This document shows, piece by piece, positions 17,973 to 34,000 of a stretch of DNA of 64,000 nucleotides (the stretch's first letter is position 1; each line of letters starts with the position of its first letter). The notes beneath the pieces are model-generated. The model saw only the letters and a list, made by a program, of their open reading frames with translations, was not told the DNA's origin and ran no database searches. Source of the stretch: Acanthosepion pharaonis (Eukaryota > Mollusca > Cephalopoda > Sepiida > Sepiidae); NCBI GenBank assembly GCA_903632075.3, contig CAHIKZ030003348.1, forward strand, positions 1 through 64,000. The letters run 5' to 3'. Made by a program: the position numbers and the translations under genes.

Positions 17973-20900
17973 TTCGGACTATTCTCCTCATCTCTGTTGT
18001 TATTATACCCTGATCTCCCTCTGTCTGAATTACTTGGATGGGAAGTTATCATTATTTACAGTATTTATATTCGGACTATTCTCCTCGTCTTTGTTGTTAT
18101 TATCCCCTGATCTCCCTCTGTCTGAATTTCTGGGATGAAGGATATATTTATGTTCAGACTATTCTCCTCATCTTTTTGTTATTATCCCTTGATCTCCTTC
18201 CGTCTGAATTACTTGGATGCGAAGATATCATTATTTACAGTATTTATATTCGGACTATTCTCCTCATCTTTTGTTGTTATTATCCACTGATCTCCCCTGA
18301 ATTTTCGTTATCATTATTTACAGTAATTATATTCGGACTATTCTCTCATCTTTGTTGTTATTATTGATCTCCCTCTGTCTGAATTTCTGGGATGAGAAGT
18401 TATCATTATTATTCTCCTCATCTTTGTTGTTATTATCCGCTGATCTCCCTCTGTCTGAATTTCTGGGATGAGAAGTTATCATTATTTACAGTATATTATA
18501 TTTGGACTATTCTCCTGAATTTCATCATTTTTACAGTAATTTATTTATTCTCCTCTTTGTTGATCTCCCTCTCCCTCTGTCTGAATTTCTGGGATGAGAA
18601 GATATCATTATTTACAGTAATTATATTCGGACTATTCTCCTCATCTTTGTTGTTATTATCCACTGATCTCCTCTGTCTGAATTTCTGGGATGAGAAGTTA
18701 TCATTATTTACAGTAATTATATTCGGACTATTCTCCTCATCTTTGTTGTTATTATCCCTTGATCTCCCCTCTGTCTGAATTTCTGGGATGAGATTCTTAT
18801 CATTTATCCACTATTTCTGAACTGGGATGAGAATTTATAATTATATTCGGACTATTCTCCTCATCTTTGTTGTTATTAGTCTCCCTCTGTCTGAATTTCT
18901 GGGATGAGAAGTTATCATTATTTACAGTAATTATATTCGGACTATTCTCCTCATCTTGTTATTATCCCCCGAATTGTCTGAATTTCTGGGATGAGAAGTT
19001 ATCATTATTTACAGTAATTATATTCGGACTATTCTCCTCATCTTTGTTGTTATTATCCACTGATCTCCTCTGTCTGAATTTCTGGGATGAGAATCATTAT
19101 TCTGTTATTTATCTTTGTTGTTAATTATATTCGGACTATTCTCCTCATCAGTTTATATTCGGACTATTCTCCTCATCTTTATTTCCCTGATCTCCCTCTG
19201 TCTGAATTTCTGGGATGAGAAGTTATCATTATTTACAGTAATTATATTCGGACTATTCTCCTCATCTTTGTTGTTGTTATCCACAGTCTCCCTCTGTCTG
19301 AATTTCTGGGATGAAGTTATCCAGTAATTATATTCGGATTCTCCTCATCTTTATTTGTTATTGTCCTGAATTCCCTCTGGGATTTCTGGGATGAGAAGTT
19401 ATCATTATTTACAGTAATTATATTCTCCTCATCTTTGTTATTATTATCATCTCTCCTCTGTCTGAATTTCTGGGATAGTTATCATTTACAGTAATTATAT
19501 TCGGACTATTCTCCTCCTCTGATCTCCCTCCTCATGTATTTGTTATTGTCTGAATTTCTGGGATGAGAAGTTATCATTATTTACAGTAATTATATTCGGA
19601 CTATTCTCCTCATCTCGATCTTTGTTGAATTTCTGGGATGAGAAGTTATCCAGTAATTATATTCGGATCTCTCCATCTGTCTGAATTTCTGGGATGAAGT
19701 TATCATTATTTACAGTAATTATATTCGGACTATTCTCCTCATCTTTGTTGTTATTATCCCCCGATCTCCCTCTGTCTGAATTTCTGGGATGAGAAGTTAT
19801 CATTATTTACAGTAATTATATTCGGACTATTCTCCTCATCTTTATTTGTTATTATCCCCGATCTCTCCTCTGTCTGAATTTCTGGGATGAGAAGTTATCA
19901 TTATTTATTAATTTATATTCGGACTATTCTCTTTATCTTTGTTGTTATTATCCGCTGATCTCCTCTGTCTGAATTTCTGGGATGAGAAGTTATCATTATT
20001 TACAATAATTATATTCGGGACTTTGTTATTCTCCTCATCTTTGTGGATGTATCATTATTTCCGGACTATTCTCCTCATCTTTGTTATTTATTATCTCCCT
20101 CTGTCTGAATTTCTGGGATGAGAAGTTATCATTATTTACAGTAATTATATTCGGACTATTCTCCTCATCTTTGTTTTATGGGATCCGCAGATCTCCCTCT
20201 GTCTGAATTTTCTAATTTCTGGGATGAGAAGTTATCATTATTTAATTATATTCGGACTATTCTCCTCATCTTTGTTGTTATTATCCCCTTTGATCTCCCC
20301 TCTGTCTGAATTTCTGGGATGAGAAGTTATCATTATTTACAGTAATTATATTCGGACTATTCTCCTCATCTTTGTTGTTATTTATCCATCCGCTGATCTC
20401 CCTCTGTCTGAATTTCTGGGATGAAGTTATCATTATTTACAGTAATTATATTCGGACTATTCTCCTCATCTTTGTTGTTATTATCCGCTGATCTCCCTCT
20501 GTCTGAATTTCTGGGATGAGAAGTTATCATTATTTACAGTAATTATATTCGGACTATTCTCCTCATCTTTGTTGTTATTATCCATGATCTCCTCTGTCTG
20601 AATTTCTGGGATGAAGTTATCATTATTTACAGTAATTATATTCGGACTATTCTCCTCATCTTTGTTGTTATTATCCCTTGATCTCCTCTGTCTGAATTTC
20701 TGGGATGAGAAGTTATCATTATTTACAGTAATTATATTCGGACTATTCTCCTCATCTTTGTTGTTATTATCCGCTGATCTCCTCTGTCTGAATTTCTGGG
20801 ATGAAAGTTATCATTATTTTACAGTAATTATATTGGACTATTCTCCTCATCTTTGTTGTTATTATCCGCTGATCTCCCTCTGTCTGAATTTCTGGGATGA

Positions 20901-23900
20901 GAAGTTATCATTATTTACAGTAATTATATTCGGACTATTCTCCTCATCTTTGTTGTTATTATCCTTGATCTCCCTCTGTCTGAATTTCTGGGATGAGAAG
21001 TTATCATTATTTACAGTAATTATATTCGGACTATTCTCCTCATCTTTGTTGTTATTATCCCCGATCTCCCTCTGTCTGAATTTCTGGGATGAGAAGTTAT
21101 CATTATTTATTTACAGACTATTCTCCTCATCTTTGTTGTTATTATCCTCTGATCTCCTCTCTGTCTGAATTTCTGGGATGAAGTTATCATTATTTACAGT
21201 AATTATATTCGGACTATTCTCCTCATCTTTGTTTGTTTATCCCCCGATCTCCCTCTGTCTGAATTTCTGGGATGAGTTATCATTATTTACAGTATTATAT
21301 TCGGACTATTCTCCTCATCTTTATTTGTTATTATCCCTTCGATCTCCCTCTGTCTGAATTTCTGGGATGAAGAAGTTATCATTATTTACAGTAATTATAT
21401 TCGGACTATTCTCCTCATCTTTGTTGTTATTATCCACTTGATCTCCTCTGTCTGAATTTCTGGGATGAGAAGTTATCATTATTTACAGTAATTATATTCG
21501 GACTATTCTCCTCATCTTTGTTATTTATTATCCTCATGATCTCCCTCTGTCTGAATTTCTGGGATGAGAAGTTATCATTATTTACAGTAATTATATTCGG
21601 ATATTCTTCTTATCTTTGTTATTATTCTCAGTCTCCTCTGTCTGAATTTCTGGGATGAAGTTATCATTATTTATTCGGTAATTATATATTATCCGCTGAT
21701 CTCCTCATCTTTGGGATTTGTCATTATTTATTCTCCTCATCTTTGATCTCCCTCTGTCTGTTGAAATTATCGTATTTATTCGGACTATTCTCCTCATCTT
21801 TGTTGTTTTATCCCCGATCTCCCTCTGTCTGAATTTCTGGGATGAGAAGTTATCATTATTTACAGTAATTATATTCGGATCTTCTCCTCATCTTTTTTGT
21901 TATTATTTATCGGACTATTCTCCCTCTTTGTCGTCTCCTTTCAGGATAATTATCATTATTTCGTAATTATATTCGGACTATTCTCCTCATCTTTGTTGTT
22001 ATTATCCGCTGATCTCCCTCTGTCTGAATTTCTGGGATGAGAAGTTATCATTATTTACAGTAATTATATTCGGACTATTCTCCTCATCTTTGTTGTTATT
22101 ATCCCCCGATCTCCCTCTGTCTGAATTTCTGGGATGAGAAGTTATCATTATTTACAGTAATTATATTCGGACTATTCTCCTCATCTTTGTTGTTATTATC
22201 CCCCGATCTCCCTCTGTCTGAATTTCTGGGATGAGAAGTTATCATTATTTACAGTAATTATATTCGGATTATTCTCCTCATCTTTATTTGTTATTATCCC
22301 CTGATCTCCCTGTCTGAATTTCTGGGATGAGAAGTTATCATTATTTACAGTAATTATATTCGGACTATTTCCTCATCTTTGTTGTTATTATCCCTGATCT
22401 CCTCTTGAATTTCTGGATGAGTAGTTATCTCATTACAGTAATTATATTCGGACTATTCTTTCATCTTTGTTGTTATTATCCCTGATCTCCCTCTGTCTGA
22501 ATTTCTGGGATGAAGTCTCCCTCTGTCTGAATTTCTGGGATGAGGGTTATCATTATTTACAGTAATTATATTCGGACTATTCTCCTCATCTTTGTTGTTA
22601 TTATCCGCTGATCTCCCTCTGTCTGAATTTCTGGGATGAGAAGTTATCATTATTTACAGTAATTATATTATTCTCCTCATCTTTGTTTCCCCGATCTCCC
22701 TCTGTCTCATTTCTTTGTTGTTATTATTTACAGTAATTATATTCGGACTATTCTCATCTTTGTTGTTATTATCTGTCTGAATTTCTGGGATGAGAAGTTA
22801 TCATTATTTACAGTAATTGGACTATTCTTCTCATCTTCGACTATTCTCCTCATTTCTTTGTTATCATTATTTATTATATTCGGACCTATTCTCCTCATCT
22901 TTGTTGTTGTTCTGAATCTCCCTCTGGGATTTCTGGGATGAGAAGTTATCATTATTTACAGTAATTATATTCGGATTATTCTTCTTTATCTTTGTTGTTA
23001 TTATACGCTGATCTCCCTCTGTCTGAATATCTGGGATGAGAAGTTATCATTATTTACAGTAATTATATTCGGACTATTCTCCTCATCTTTGTTGTTATTA
23101 TCCCCCGATCTCCCTCTGTCTGAATTTCTGGGATGAGAAGTTATCATTATTTACAGTAATTATATTCGGACTATTCTCCTCATCTTTGTTGTTATTATCC
23201 CTGATCTCCCCTCTGTCTGAATTTCTGGGATGAGAAGTTATCATTATTTACTGTAATTATATTCGGACTATTCTCCTCATCTTTGTTGTTATTATCCGCT
23301 GATCTCCTCTGTCTGAATTTCTGGGATGAGAAGTTATCATTATTTAATGTTAATTATATTCGGACTATTCTCCTCATCTTTTGTTGTAATTATCCTTCTG
23401 ATCTTCTGTCTGATTTCTGGGATAGTTATCATTGTTACAGTAATTATATTCATCTTATCTTTGTTTATTATCCCCCGATCTCCCTCTGTCTGAATTTCTG
23501 GGATGAAGTTATCATTATTTACAGTAATTATATTCGGACTATTCTCCTCATCTTTTTGTTGTTATCCCCGATCTCCCTCTGTCTGAATTTCTGGATGAAG
23601 TTATCATTATTTACAGTAATTATATTCGGACTATTCTCCTCATCTTTGTTGTTATTGGGATGGGATGAGAAGTTATCATTATTTACAGTAATTATATTCG
23701 GACTATTCTCCTCATCTTTGTTTGTTATTATCCGCTGATCTCCTCTGTCTGAATTTCTGGGATGAAGTTATCATTATTTACAGTAATTCCGGACTATTCT
23801 CCTCATCTTTGGATTATTCTCCTGAATTTCATTTCTTTGTCATTATTTTGTATTATTATATTTATTATCTCATCTTTTTGTTATTGTCTGATCTCCCTCT

Positions 23901-26900
23901 GTCTGAATTTCTGGGATGAAGTTATCATTATTTACAATAATTATATTCGGACTATTCTCCTCATCTTTGTTGTTATTATCCGCTGATCTCCCTCTGTCTG
24001 AATTTCTGGGATGAGAAGTTATCATTATTTACAGTAATTATATTCGGACTATTCTCCTCATCTTTTTGTTATTATCCACTGATCTCCCTCTGTCTGAATT
24101 TCTGGGATGAGTAATTATATTTGGACTATTCTTATCATTATTTACAGTAATTATATTCGGATTATTCTCCTCATCTTTGTTGTTATTATCCCCGATCTCC
24201 CTCTGTCTGAATTTCTGGGATGAAAGTTATCATTATTTACAGTAATTATATTCGGACTATTCTCCTCATCTTTTTGTTGTTATTATCCCTGAATTTTTGA
24301 TCTCCTCCTGTCTGAATTTCTGTCTGAATTTCTGGGATGAGTTATCATTATTTATTAATTATATTCGGACCTTCTCCTCATCTTTGTTGTTTATCCTTCG
24401 ATCTCCCTCTGTCTGAATTTCTGGGATGAGGATCGGATTCTCCTCATCTTTGTTGTTATTATCATTATTTCTGGGATAATTATTATTCGGCTCTTCGGAC
24501 TATTCTCCTCATCTCCCCATCTGAATTTTTGTTTCGTTAATTATATTCTATTCTCCCTCATCTCCTCTGTCTGAATTTCTGGGATGGTTATCATTATTTA
24601 CAGTAATTATTTATTCTTCATCTTTGTTATTATTCCCTCTGTCATTTCTTTTATCATTATTTAATTATCCCCCGATCCCCTCTGTCTGAATTTCTGGGAT
24701 TCTTCTCATTATTTGTTTATATTCGGATATTCTCTCATCTTTATTTGTTATTATCTCCTCTGTCTGAATTTCTGGGATGAGAAGTTATCATTATTTACAG
24801 TAATTATATTCGGACTATTCTTCTCATCTTTATTTGTTATTATCCCCGATCTCCCTCTGTCTGAATTTCTGGGATGAAGTTATCATTATTTACAGTATTA
24901 TATTCGGACTATTCTCCTCATCTTTGTTGTTATTATTATCTGATCTCCCTCTGTCTGAATTTTCTGGGATGAAAGTTATCATTATTTACATTAATTATAT
25001 TCAGGTTCTTCTCCTCATCTTTGTTGTTATTATCCGCTGATCTCCTGTCTGAATTTCTGGGATGAGAAGTTATCATTATTTACAGTAATTATATTCGGTT
25101 TATTCTCCTCATCTTTGTTGTTATTATCCCCGATCTCCCTCTGTCTGAATTTCTGGGATGAGAAGTTATCATTATTTACCGTAATTATATTCGGATTATT
25201 CTCCTCATCTTTGTTGTTATTGTCCACCGATCTCCTCTGTCTGAATTTCTGGGATGAGAAGTTATCATTATTTACAGTAATTATATTCGGACTATTCTCT
25301 CATCATGATTTCCTCTTCTGAATTTCTGGGATGAAGTTATCGTATTTACAGTAATTATATTCGGACTATTCTCCTCATCTTTGTTGTTTATCTGATCTTT
25401 CTGTCTGAATTTTCTGGCATGAAGTTATCATTATTTACAGTAATTATATTCGGACTATTCTTCTTCATCTTTATTTATTTATTATCTGATCTCCCTCTGT
25501 CTGAATTTCTGGGATGAGAAGTTGTCATTATTTGCAATAATTATATTCGGATATTCTCCTCATCTTTGTTGTTATTATCCCCGATCTCCTCTGTCTGAAT
25601 TTCTGGGATGAGAAGTTATCATTATTTACAGTAATTATATTCGGACTATTCTCCTCATCTCCCCGATCTCCTCTGTCTGAATTTCTGGGATGTTATCATT
25701 ATTTTAATTATATTGGACTATTCTCCTCATCTTTATTTATTATCTGATCTCCCTCTGTGTCTGAATTTCTGGGATGAGAATTTATCATTATTTACAGTAA
25801 TTATATTCGGACTATTCTCCTCATCTTTATTTGTTATTATCCGCTTGATCTCCCTCTGTGAATTTCTGGGATGAGGGTTATCATTATTTACAGTAATTAT
25901 ATTCGGACTATTCTCCTCATCTTTGTTGTTGTATTATCCGCTGATCTCCCTCTGTCTGAATTTCTGGGATGAGAAGTTATCATTTACAGTAATTATGTTA
26001 TTCTTTTTGGTTACCTGATCTCCTCCTCATTTCTTTTATCATTATTTGTTATTCGGACTATTTCTCATCTTTGTTGATCTCCTCTGTCTGAATTTTCTGG
26101 GATGAGAAGTTATCATTATTTACAGTATTTATATTCGGACTATTCTCCTCATCTTTGTTGTTATTATCCGCTGTCCTTGATCTCCCTCTGTCTGAATTTC
26201 TGGGATGAGGTTATCATTATTTACAGTAATTATATTCGGACTATTCTCCTCATCTTTGTTGTTATTATCCGCTGATCTCCCTCTGTCTGAATTTCTGGGA
26301 TGAGAAGTTATCATTATTTACAGTAATTATGTTCGGACTATTCTCCTCAGCTTTGTTATTTATTATCCCTGATCTCCCCTCTGTCTGAATTTCTGGGATG
26401 AGAAGTTATCATTATTTACAGTAATTATATTCGGACTATTCTCCTCATCTTTGTTGTTGTTATCCGCTGATCTCCCTCTGTCTGAATTTCTGGGATGAAG
26501 TTATCATTATTTACAGTAATTATATTCGGACTATTCTCCTCATCTTTGTTGTTATTATCCCTTTGATCTCCCTCTCTCTGAATTTCTGGGATGAGAAGTT
26601 ATCATTATTTACAGTAATTATATTCGGACTATTCTCCTCACTATTCTTCTCCCTCATCTGGGTTGTTATTATCCCGATAGTATATTGGACTATTCTCCTC
26701 TGTCTGAATTTCTGGGATGAAATTATCATTATTTACGGACTATTCTCCTCATCTTTGTTATTATCTTTGATCTCCCTCTGTCTGAATTTCTGGGATGAAG
26801 TTATCATTATTTACAGTAATTATATTCGGACTATTCCTCATCTTTGTTGTTATTATCTGATCTCCTCTGTCTGAATTTCTGGGATGAAGTTATCATTATT

Positions 26901-29900
26901 TACAGTAATTATATTCGGACTATTCTCCTCATCTTTCCGATCTCCCTCTGTCTGAATTTCTGGGATGAAGTTATCCAGTAATTATTGACTATTCTCCCTC
27001 TTTGTTGTTCTGAATCTTCTGGGATTTCTGGGAGAAGTTATCATTATTTACAGTAATTATATTCGGTTATTCTCCTCATCTTTATTTGTTATTATCCGCT
27101 GATCTCCCTCTGTCTGGGATGAATTTCTGGGATCCTCAGAATCTCCTCTCTGTTATCATTATTTACAGTAATTATATTCGGACTATTCTCCTCATCTTTG
27201 TTGTTTATTTCCTCTGTCACAGATTTCTGGGATGAAGTTTGTCTCCTATTGATTATTCTCCTCATCTTTGTTGTTGAATGATTTCTGGGATGAGAAGTTA
27301 TCATTATTTACAGTAATTATATTCGGACTATTCTCTCATCTTTGTTGTATCCCCTTTATTGATCTCCTCTGTCTGAATTTCTGGGATGAGAAGTTATCAT
27401 TATTTACCAGTAATTATATTCGGACTATTCTCCTCATCTTTGTTGTTATTATCCCCCGATCTCCTCTGTCTGAATTTCTGGGATGATAAGTTATCATTAT
27501 TTACAGTAATTATATTCGGACTATTCTTCTTCATCTTTGTTGTTATTATCCGCTTTGATCTCCCTCTGTTTGAATTTCTGGGATGAAGTTATCATTATTT
27601 ACAGTAATTATATTCGGACTATTCTCCTCATCTTTGTTATTTATTATCCGCTGATCTCCCTCTGTCTGAATTTCTGGGATGAGAAGTTATCATTATTTAC
27701 AGTAATTATATTCGGACTATTCTCCTCATCTTTGTTGTTATTATCCCCTTTCTCTCCCTCTGTCTGAATTTCTGGGATGAAGTTATCATTATTTACAGTA
27801 ATTATATTCGGACTATTCTCCTCATCTTTTGTTGTTATTATCCCCCGATCTCCTCTGTCTGATTTCTGGGATGAAGTTATCATTATTTACAGTAATTATA
27901 TTCGGACTATTCTCCTCATCTTTATTTGTTATTATCCATGATCTCCTCTGTCTGAATTTCTGGGATGAGAAGTTTATCATTATTTACAGTAATTATATTC
28001 GGACTATTCTCCTCTTTGTTTGTTATTATCTTTCTGTCTGAATTTCTTATTATCATTATTTACAGTAATTATATATTCTCCTCTGTTTGATTTATTTCTG
28101 GGATGAGAAGTTATCATTATTTACAGTAATTATATTCGGACTATTCTCCTCATCTTTGTTGTTATTATCCGATCTCCCTCTGTCTGAATTTCTGGGATGA
28201 AGTTATCATTATTTAGTAATTATATTCGGACTATTCTCCTCATCTTTGTTGTTATTATCCCCTGATCTCCCTCTGTCTGAATTTCTGGGATGAGAAGTTA
28301 TCATTATTTACAGTAATTATATTCGGACTATTCTCCTCATCTTTGTTGTTATTATCCTGATCTCCCTCTGTCTGAATTTCTGGGATGAGAAGTTATCATT
28401 ATTTACAGTAATTATATTCGGACTATTCTCTCATCTTTTTGTTGTTATTATCCGCTGATCTCCTCTGTCTGAATTTCTGGGATGAGAAGTTATCATTGTT
28501 ACAGTAATTATATTCGGACTATTCTCTTCATCTTTGTTGTTGTTCATGATCTCCCTCTGTCTGAATTTCTGGGATGAGTGAGTTATCATTATTTACAGTT
28601 ATATTCCTATTCTCCTCATCTTTGTTGTATTGTCTGATCTCCTCTGTCTGAATTTCTGGGATGAGAAGTTATCATTATTTACAGTAATTATATTGGACTA
28701 TTCTCCTCATCTTTGTTGTTATTGATCTGTCTGAATTTCTGGGATGAAGTTATCATTATTTACAGTAATTATATTCGGACTATTCTCCTGTCTTTGAATT
28801 TCTGGGATGGGATGAAGTTATCATTATTTACAGTAATTATATTCGGACTATTCTCCTCATCTTTGTTGTTATTATCCGCTGATCTCCCCTCTGTCTGAAT
28901 TTCTGGGATGAAGTTTATCATTATTTACAGTAATTATATTCGGACTATTCTCCTCATCTTTGTTATTTATCCCCGATCTCCCTCTGTCTGAATTTCTGGG
29001 ATGAGAAGTTATCATTATTTACAGTAATTATGTTTTATTCTCCTCATCTTTTATTTGTTATCGATCTCCCTCTGTATCTGAATTTCTGGGATGAAAGTTA
29101 TCATTATTTACAGTAATTATGTTGGACTATTCTCCTCATCTTTGTTGTCCCCCGATCTCCCTCTGTCTGAATTTCTGGGATGAGAAGTTATCATTATTTA
29201 CAGTAATTATATTCGGACTATTCTCCTCATCTTTGTTATTTATTATCCGCTGATTTCTCCTCTGTCTGAATTTCTGGGATGAGAATTTATCATTATTTAC
29301 AGTAATTATATTCGGACTATTCTCCTCATCTTTGTTATTTGTTATTATCTCCTTCTGAATTTCTCCCATTATTCTGTCTGAATTTCTTTGTTGGGATGAG
29401 AAGTTATCATTATTTACAGTAATTATATTCGGACTATTCTCCTCATCTTTGTTGTTATCCCGCTGATCTCCCCCTGTCTGAATTTCTGGGATGAAGTTAT
29501 CATTATTTACAGTAATTATATTCGGACTATTCTCCTCATCTTTGTTGTTGTATCCCCGATCTCCCTCTGTCTGAATTTCTGGGATGAGAGTTAGTTATCA
29601 TTATTTCGGACTAGTCATCTTTGTTATTATTGATCTCCTCTGTCCTGAATTTCTGGGATGAAGTTATCATTATTTGTAATTATATTGACTATTCTCCTCA
29701 TCTTTATTTATTTATCCCCGATCTCCCTCTGTCTGAATTTCTGGGGATGAGATAGTTATCATAGTCTCCTCTGTCAATGGGTTATCATTATTTACAGTAA
29801 TTATATTCGGACTTCTTCTCCTCATCTTTGTTTGTTATTATCCTATCTCCCTCTGTCTGAATTTCTGGGATTGTTATCATTATTTGTAATTTATTCGGAC

Positions 29901-31050
29901 TATTCTCCTCATCTTTGTTGTTTATTATCTGATCTCCCTCTGTCTGAATTTCTGGGATGAGGAGTTATCATTATTTACAGTAATTATATTCGGACTATTC
30001 TCCTTCTTTGTTGTTATTATCCTCATCTGTCTGAATTTCTGTATCATTATTTCATTAATTATATTCGGACTATTCTCCTCATCTTTGTTGTCTGATCTCC
30101 TCTGTCTCTGGGATGAGAAGTTATCATTATTTACAGTAATTATATTCGGACTATTCTCCTCATCTTTGTTGTTATTATCCCATGATCTCCCTCTGTCTGA
30201 ATTTCTGGGATGAAGTTATCATTATTTACAGTAATTATATTCGGACTATTCTCCTCATCTTTTTGTTGTTATCCGCTGATCTCCCTCTGTCTGAATTTCT
30301 GGGATGAGAAGTTATCATTATTTACAGTAATTATATTCGGACTATTCTCCTCATCTTTGTTGTTATTATCCACTTGATCTCCCTCTGTCTGAATTTCTGG
30401 GATGAGAAGTTATCATTAGGATTATATTGGACTATTCTTCATCTTTGTTGTTATTTATTGTCTCCCTCTGTCTTGTTTTCTGGGATGGTAGCTCTCATTA
30501 TTTGAATGAAGGAGTAATTATTTGGACTATTCTGGACTATTCTCTCATCTTTGTTATTTATTCAGATCTCCCTCTGTCTGAATTTCTTCATTATTTTACA
30601 GTAATTATATTCCACTATTCTTCTGAATTTCATCTTTGTTGTTGTTATTATATTCGGACTATTCTCCTTCTGTCTGAATTTCTGGGATGAAGTTATCATT
30701 ATTTTACAGTAATTATATTGGACTATTCTCCTCATCTTTGTTGTTTTTATCCCTGATCTCCCCTCTGTCTGAATTTCTGGGATGAGAAGTTATCATTATT
30801 TACAGTATTTTATATTCGGACTATTCTCCTCATCAATTTTTGTTATTTATTATCCGCTGATCTCCCCCTCTGTCTGAATTTCTGGGATGAGAAGGATTAT
30901 AATTATATTCGGACTATTCTCCTCATCTTTTGTTATTGTATCCCCGTCTCTCCTTCTGTCTGATGAATTTCTTAATTTATCATTATTTAACTATTTATAT
31001 TCTGGTTCTGGGATCCTCACTTTTTGTTGTTGTTATCACCTTTTATTTGT
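17973..31050 (+). repeat. Satellite block A (degenerate variant)
   Basis: The typical monomer has GAGAAGTTATC, CAGTAATTATATTCGGAC, TATTCTCCTCATC, TTATTATCC, GATCTCCCTCTG and CTGGGATGA. Monomers vary widely in length, with many deletions, duplications and shuffled pieces (for example 21660-21950, 23390-23460, 24440-24720, 29585-29890, 30420-30690). Runs of clean 97-bp units exist (22000-22260, 33500-33660), but long perfect runs are absent. Confidence 0.85.
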
Positions 31051-34000
31051 TGATCTCTCCCTCTGTCTGAATTTCTGGGATTTCATTATTTACACTAAAT
31101 TATTCGGACTATTGTCCTCATCTTTTTTTGTTATTATCTGATCTCCTCTGTCTGAATTTCTGGAATGAGAAGTTATCATTATTTACAGTATTTATATTCG
31201 GACTTTTATTCTCCTCATCTTTCATTATTTACACTATTTATTATTATCCTCAGATCTCCCCTCTGTCTGAATTTCTGGGATGAGGAGTTATCATTATTTA
31301 CAGTAATTATATTCGGACTATTCCTCCTCATCTTTGTTGTTATCTTTGATCTCCGAATTCTGTCTGAATTTCTGGATGATTCGGAGTTATCTTTCATTAT
31401 TTACGATCTCCTCTGTAACTGGGATTTATATTCGGATTATTCTTCCTTATCTTTTTGTTATTATCACCTGATCTCCTCTGTCTGAATTTTGGAATGAGAT
31501 GTTATCATTATTTTACACTAATTTACATTTGGACTATTCTCCTCATCTTTGTTGTTGTTATCCCCTGATCTCCTTCTGTCTGAATTTCTGGGATGATTAT
31601 CACATTTGGTTATCATTATTTACTGGAATAATTATATTCGGACTATTCTCCTCATCTTTGTTGTTGTTATCACCTGATCTCCCTCTGTCTGAATTTCTGG
31701 AATGAAAAGTTATCATTATTTACAGTAATTATATTCGGACTATTCTCTTTATCTTTGTTGTTGTTCTGTCTTCTGTCTGAATTTCTGGGATGAGGAGTTA
31801 TCATTATTTATTTATTTACATTTGGACTATTCTCCTCATCTTTGTTGTTGTTATCCCATGATCTCCTCTGTCTGAATTTTCTGGGATGAAAGTTATCATT
31901 ATTTACAGTAATTATATTCGGACTATTCTCCTCATCTTTTGTTGTTGTTATCCCCGATCTCCTCTGTCTGAATTTCTGGGATGAGGAGTTATCATTATTT
32001 ACAGTAATTATATTCGGACTATTCTCCTCATCTTTGTTGTTATTATCTGATCTCCTCTGTCTGAATTTCTGGGATGAGGAGTTATCATTATTTACAGTAT
32101 TATATTTGGACTATTCTCCTCATCTTTGTTGTTATTATCACCTGATCTCCTCTGTCTGAATTTCTGGGATGAGGAGTTATCATTATTTACAGTAATTATA
32201 TTCGGACTATTCTCCTCATCTTTGTTGTTATTATCCCCGATCTCCCCTCTGTCTGAATTTCTGGGATGAGAAGTTATCATTATTTACACTAATTATATTC
32301 GGACTATTCTCCTCATCTTTGTTGTTGTTATCCGCAGATCCTCTGTGTCTGAATTTCTGGGATGAGGAGTTATCATTATTTACACTATTTACATTTGACT
32401 ATTCTCCTCATCTTTTTGTTGTTATCCCCTGATCGCCTCTGTCTGGGATGAGAAGTTATCATTATTTACAGTATTTACATTCGGACTATTCTCCTCATCT
32501 TTGTTGTTATTATCACCAGATCTCCCTCTGTCTGAATTTCTGGGATGAGAAGTTATCATTATTTACACTAATTATATTCGGACTATTCTCCTCATCTTTG
32601 TTGTTATTATCACCTGATCTCCTTCTGTCTGAATTTCTGGAATGAGGAGTTATCATTATTTACACTAATTATATTTGGACTATTGTCCTCATCTTTTTGT
32701 TGTTATCCAATTGTTCTCCTGTCTGAATTTCTGGGATGAGGAGTTATTATTTACATAATTATTCGGACTATTCGGTCTATTCTGTCTGAATTTCTGGGAT
32801 GAGAGATTTATCATTATTTACAGTAATTATATTTCGGACTATTCTCCTCATCTTTCATTTGTTATTATCCGTTGTTATCTCCCTCTGTCTGAATTTCTGG
32901 GATGAGGAGTTATCATTATTTACAGTAATTATATTCGGACTATTCTCCTCATCTTTCTTTGTTATTATCCCTGATCTCCTCTGTCTGAATTTCTGTTATC
33001 ATTATTTACATTTGTAATTATATTCGGACTATTCTCCTCATCTTTCATTTTGTTATTATTGGCTATTGTCCTCTCCCTCTGTCTGAATTTCTGGGATGAA
33101 AGTTATCATTATTTACAGTAATTATATTCGGACTATTCTCCTCATCTTTGTTGTTATTATCCCTGATCTCCCTCTGTCTGAATTTCTGGGATGAGAAGTT
33201 ATCATTATTTACAGTAATTATATTCGGACTATTCTCCTCATCTTTGTTGTTATTATCTCCTTCTGTCTGAATTTCGTTATCTCCCATTTCTGTTGTTGAA
33301 TTTCTGGGATGAGGAGTTATCATTATTTACAGTAATTATATTCGGACTATTCTCCTCATCTTTGTTGTTATTATCATGATCTCCCTCTGTCTGAATTTCT
33401 GGGATGAGGAGTTATCATTATTTACAGTATTTATATTCGGACTATTCTCCTCATCTTTGTTGTTGTTATCACCAGATCTCCCTCTGTCTGAATTTCTGGG
33501 ATGAGGAGTTATCATTATTTACAGTAATTATATTCGGACTATTCTCCTCATCTTTGTTGTTATTATCCTTTGATCTCCTCTGTCTGAATTTCTGGGATGA
33601 GAAGTTATCATTATTTACAGTAATTATATTCGGACTATTCTCCTCATCTTTGTTGTTATTATCAGATCTCCTCTGTCTGAATTTCTGGGATGAGGAGTTA
33701 TCCCCTATTTACATTCGGACTATTCTCCTCATCTTTGTTGTGGTTATCAGATCTCCCTCTGTCTGAATTTCTGGGATGAGAAGTTATCATTATTTACAGT
33801 AATTATATTCGGACTATTCTCCTCATCTTTGTTGTTATTATCACCAGATCTCCCTCTGTCTGAATTTCTGGGATGAGAAGTTATCATTATTTACAGTAAT
33901 TATATTCGGACTATTCTCCTCATCTTTGTTGTTATCCCAGATCGCCCTCTGTCTGAATTTCTGGGATGAGAAGTTATCATTATTTACAGTAATTATATTC

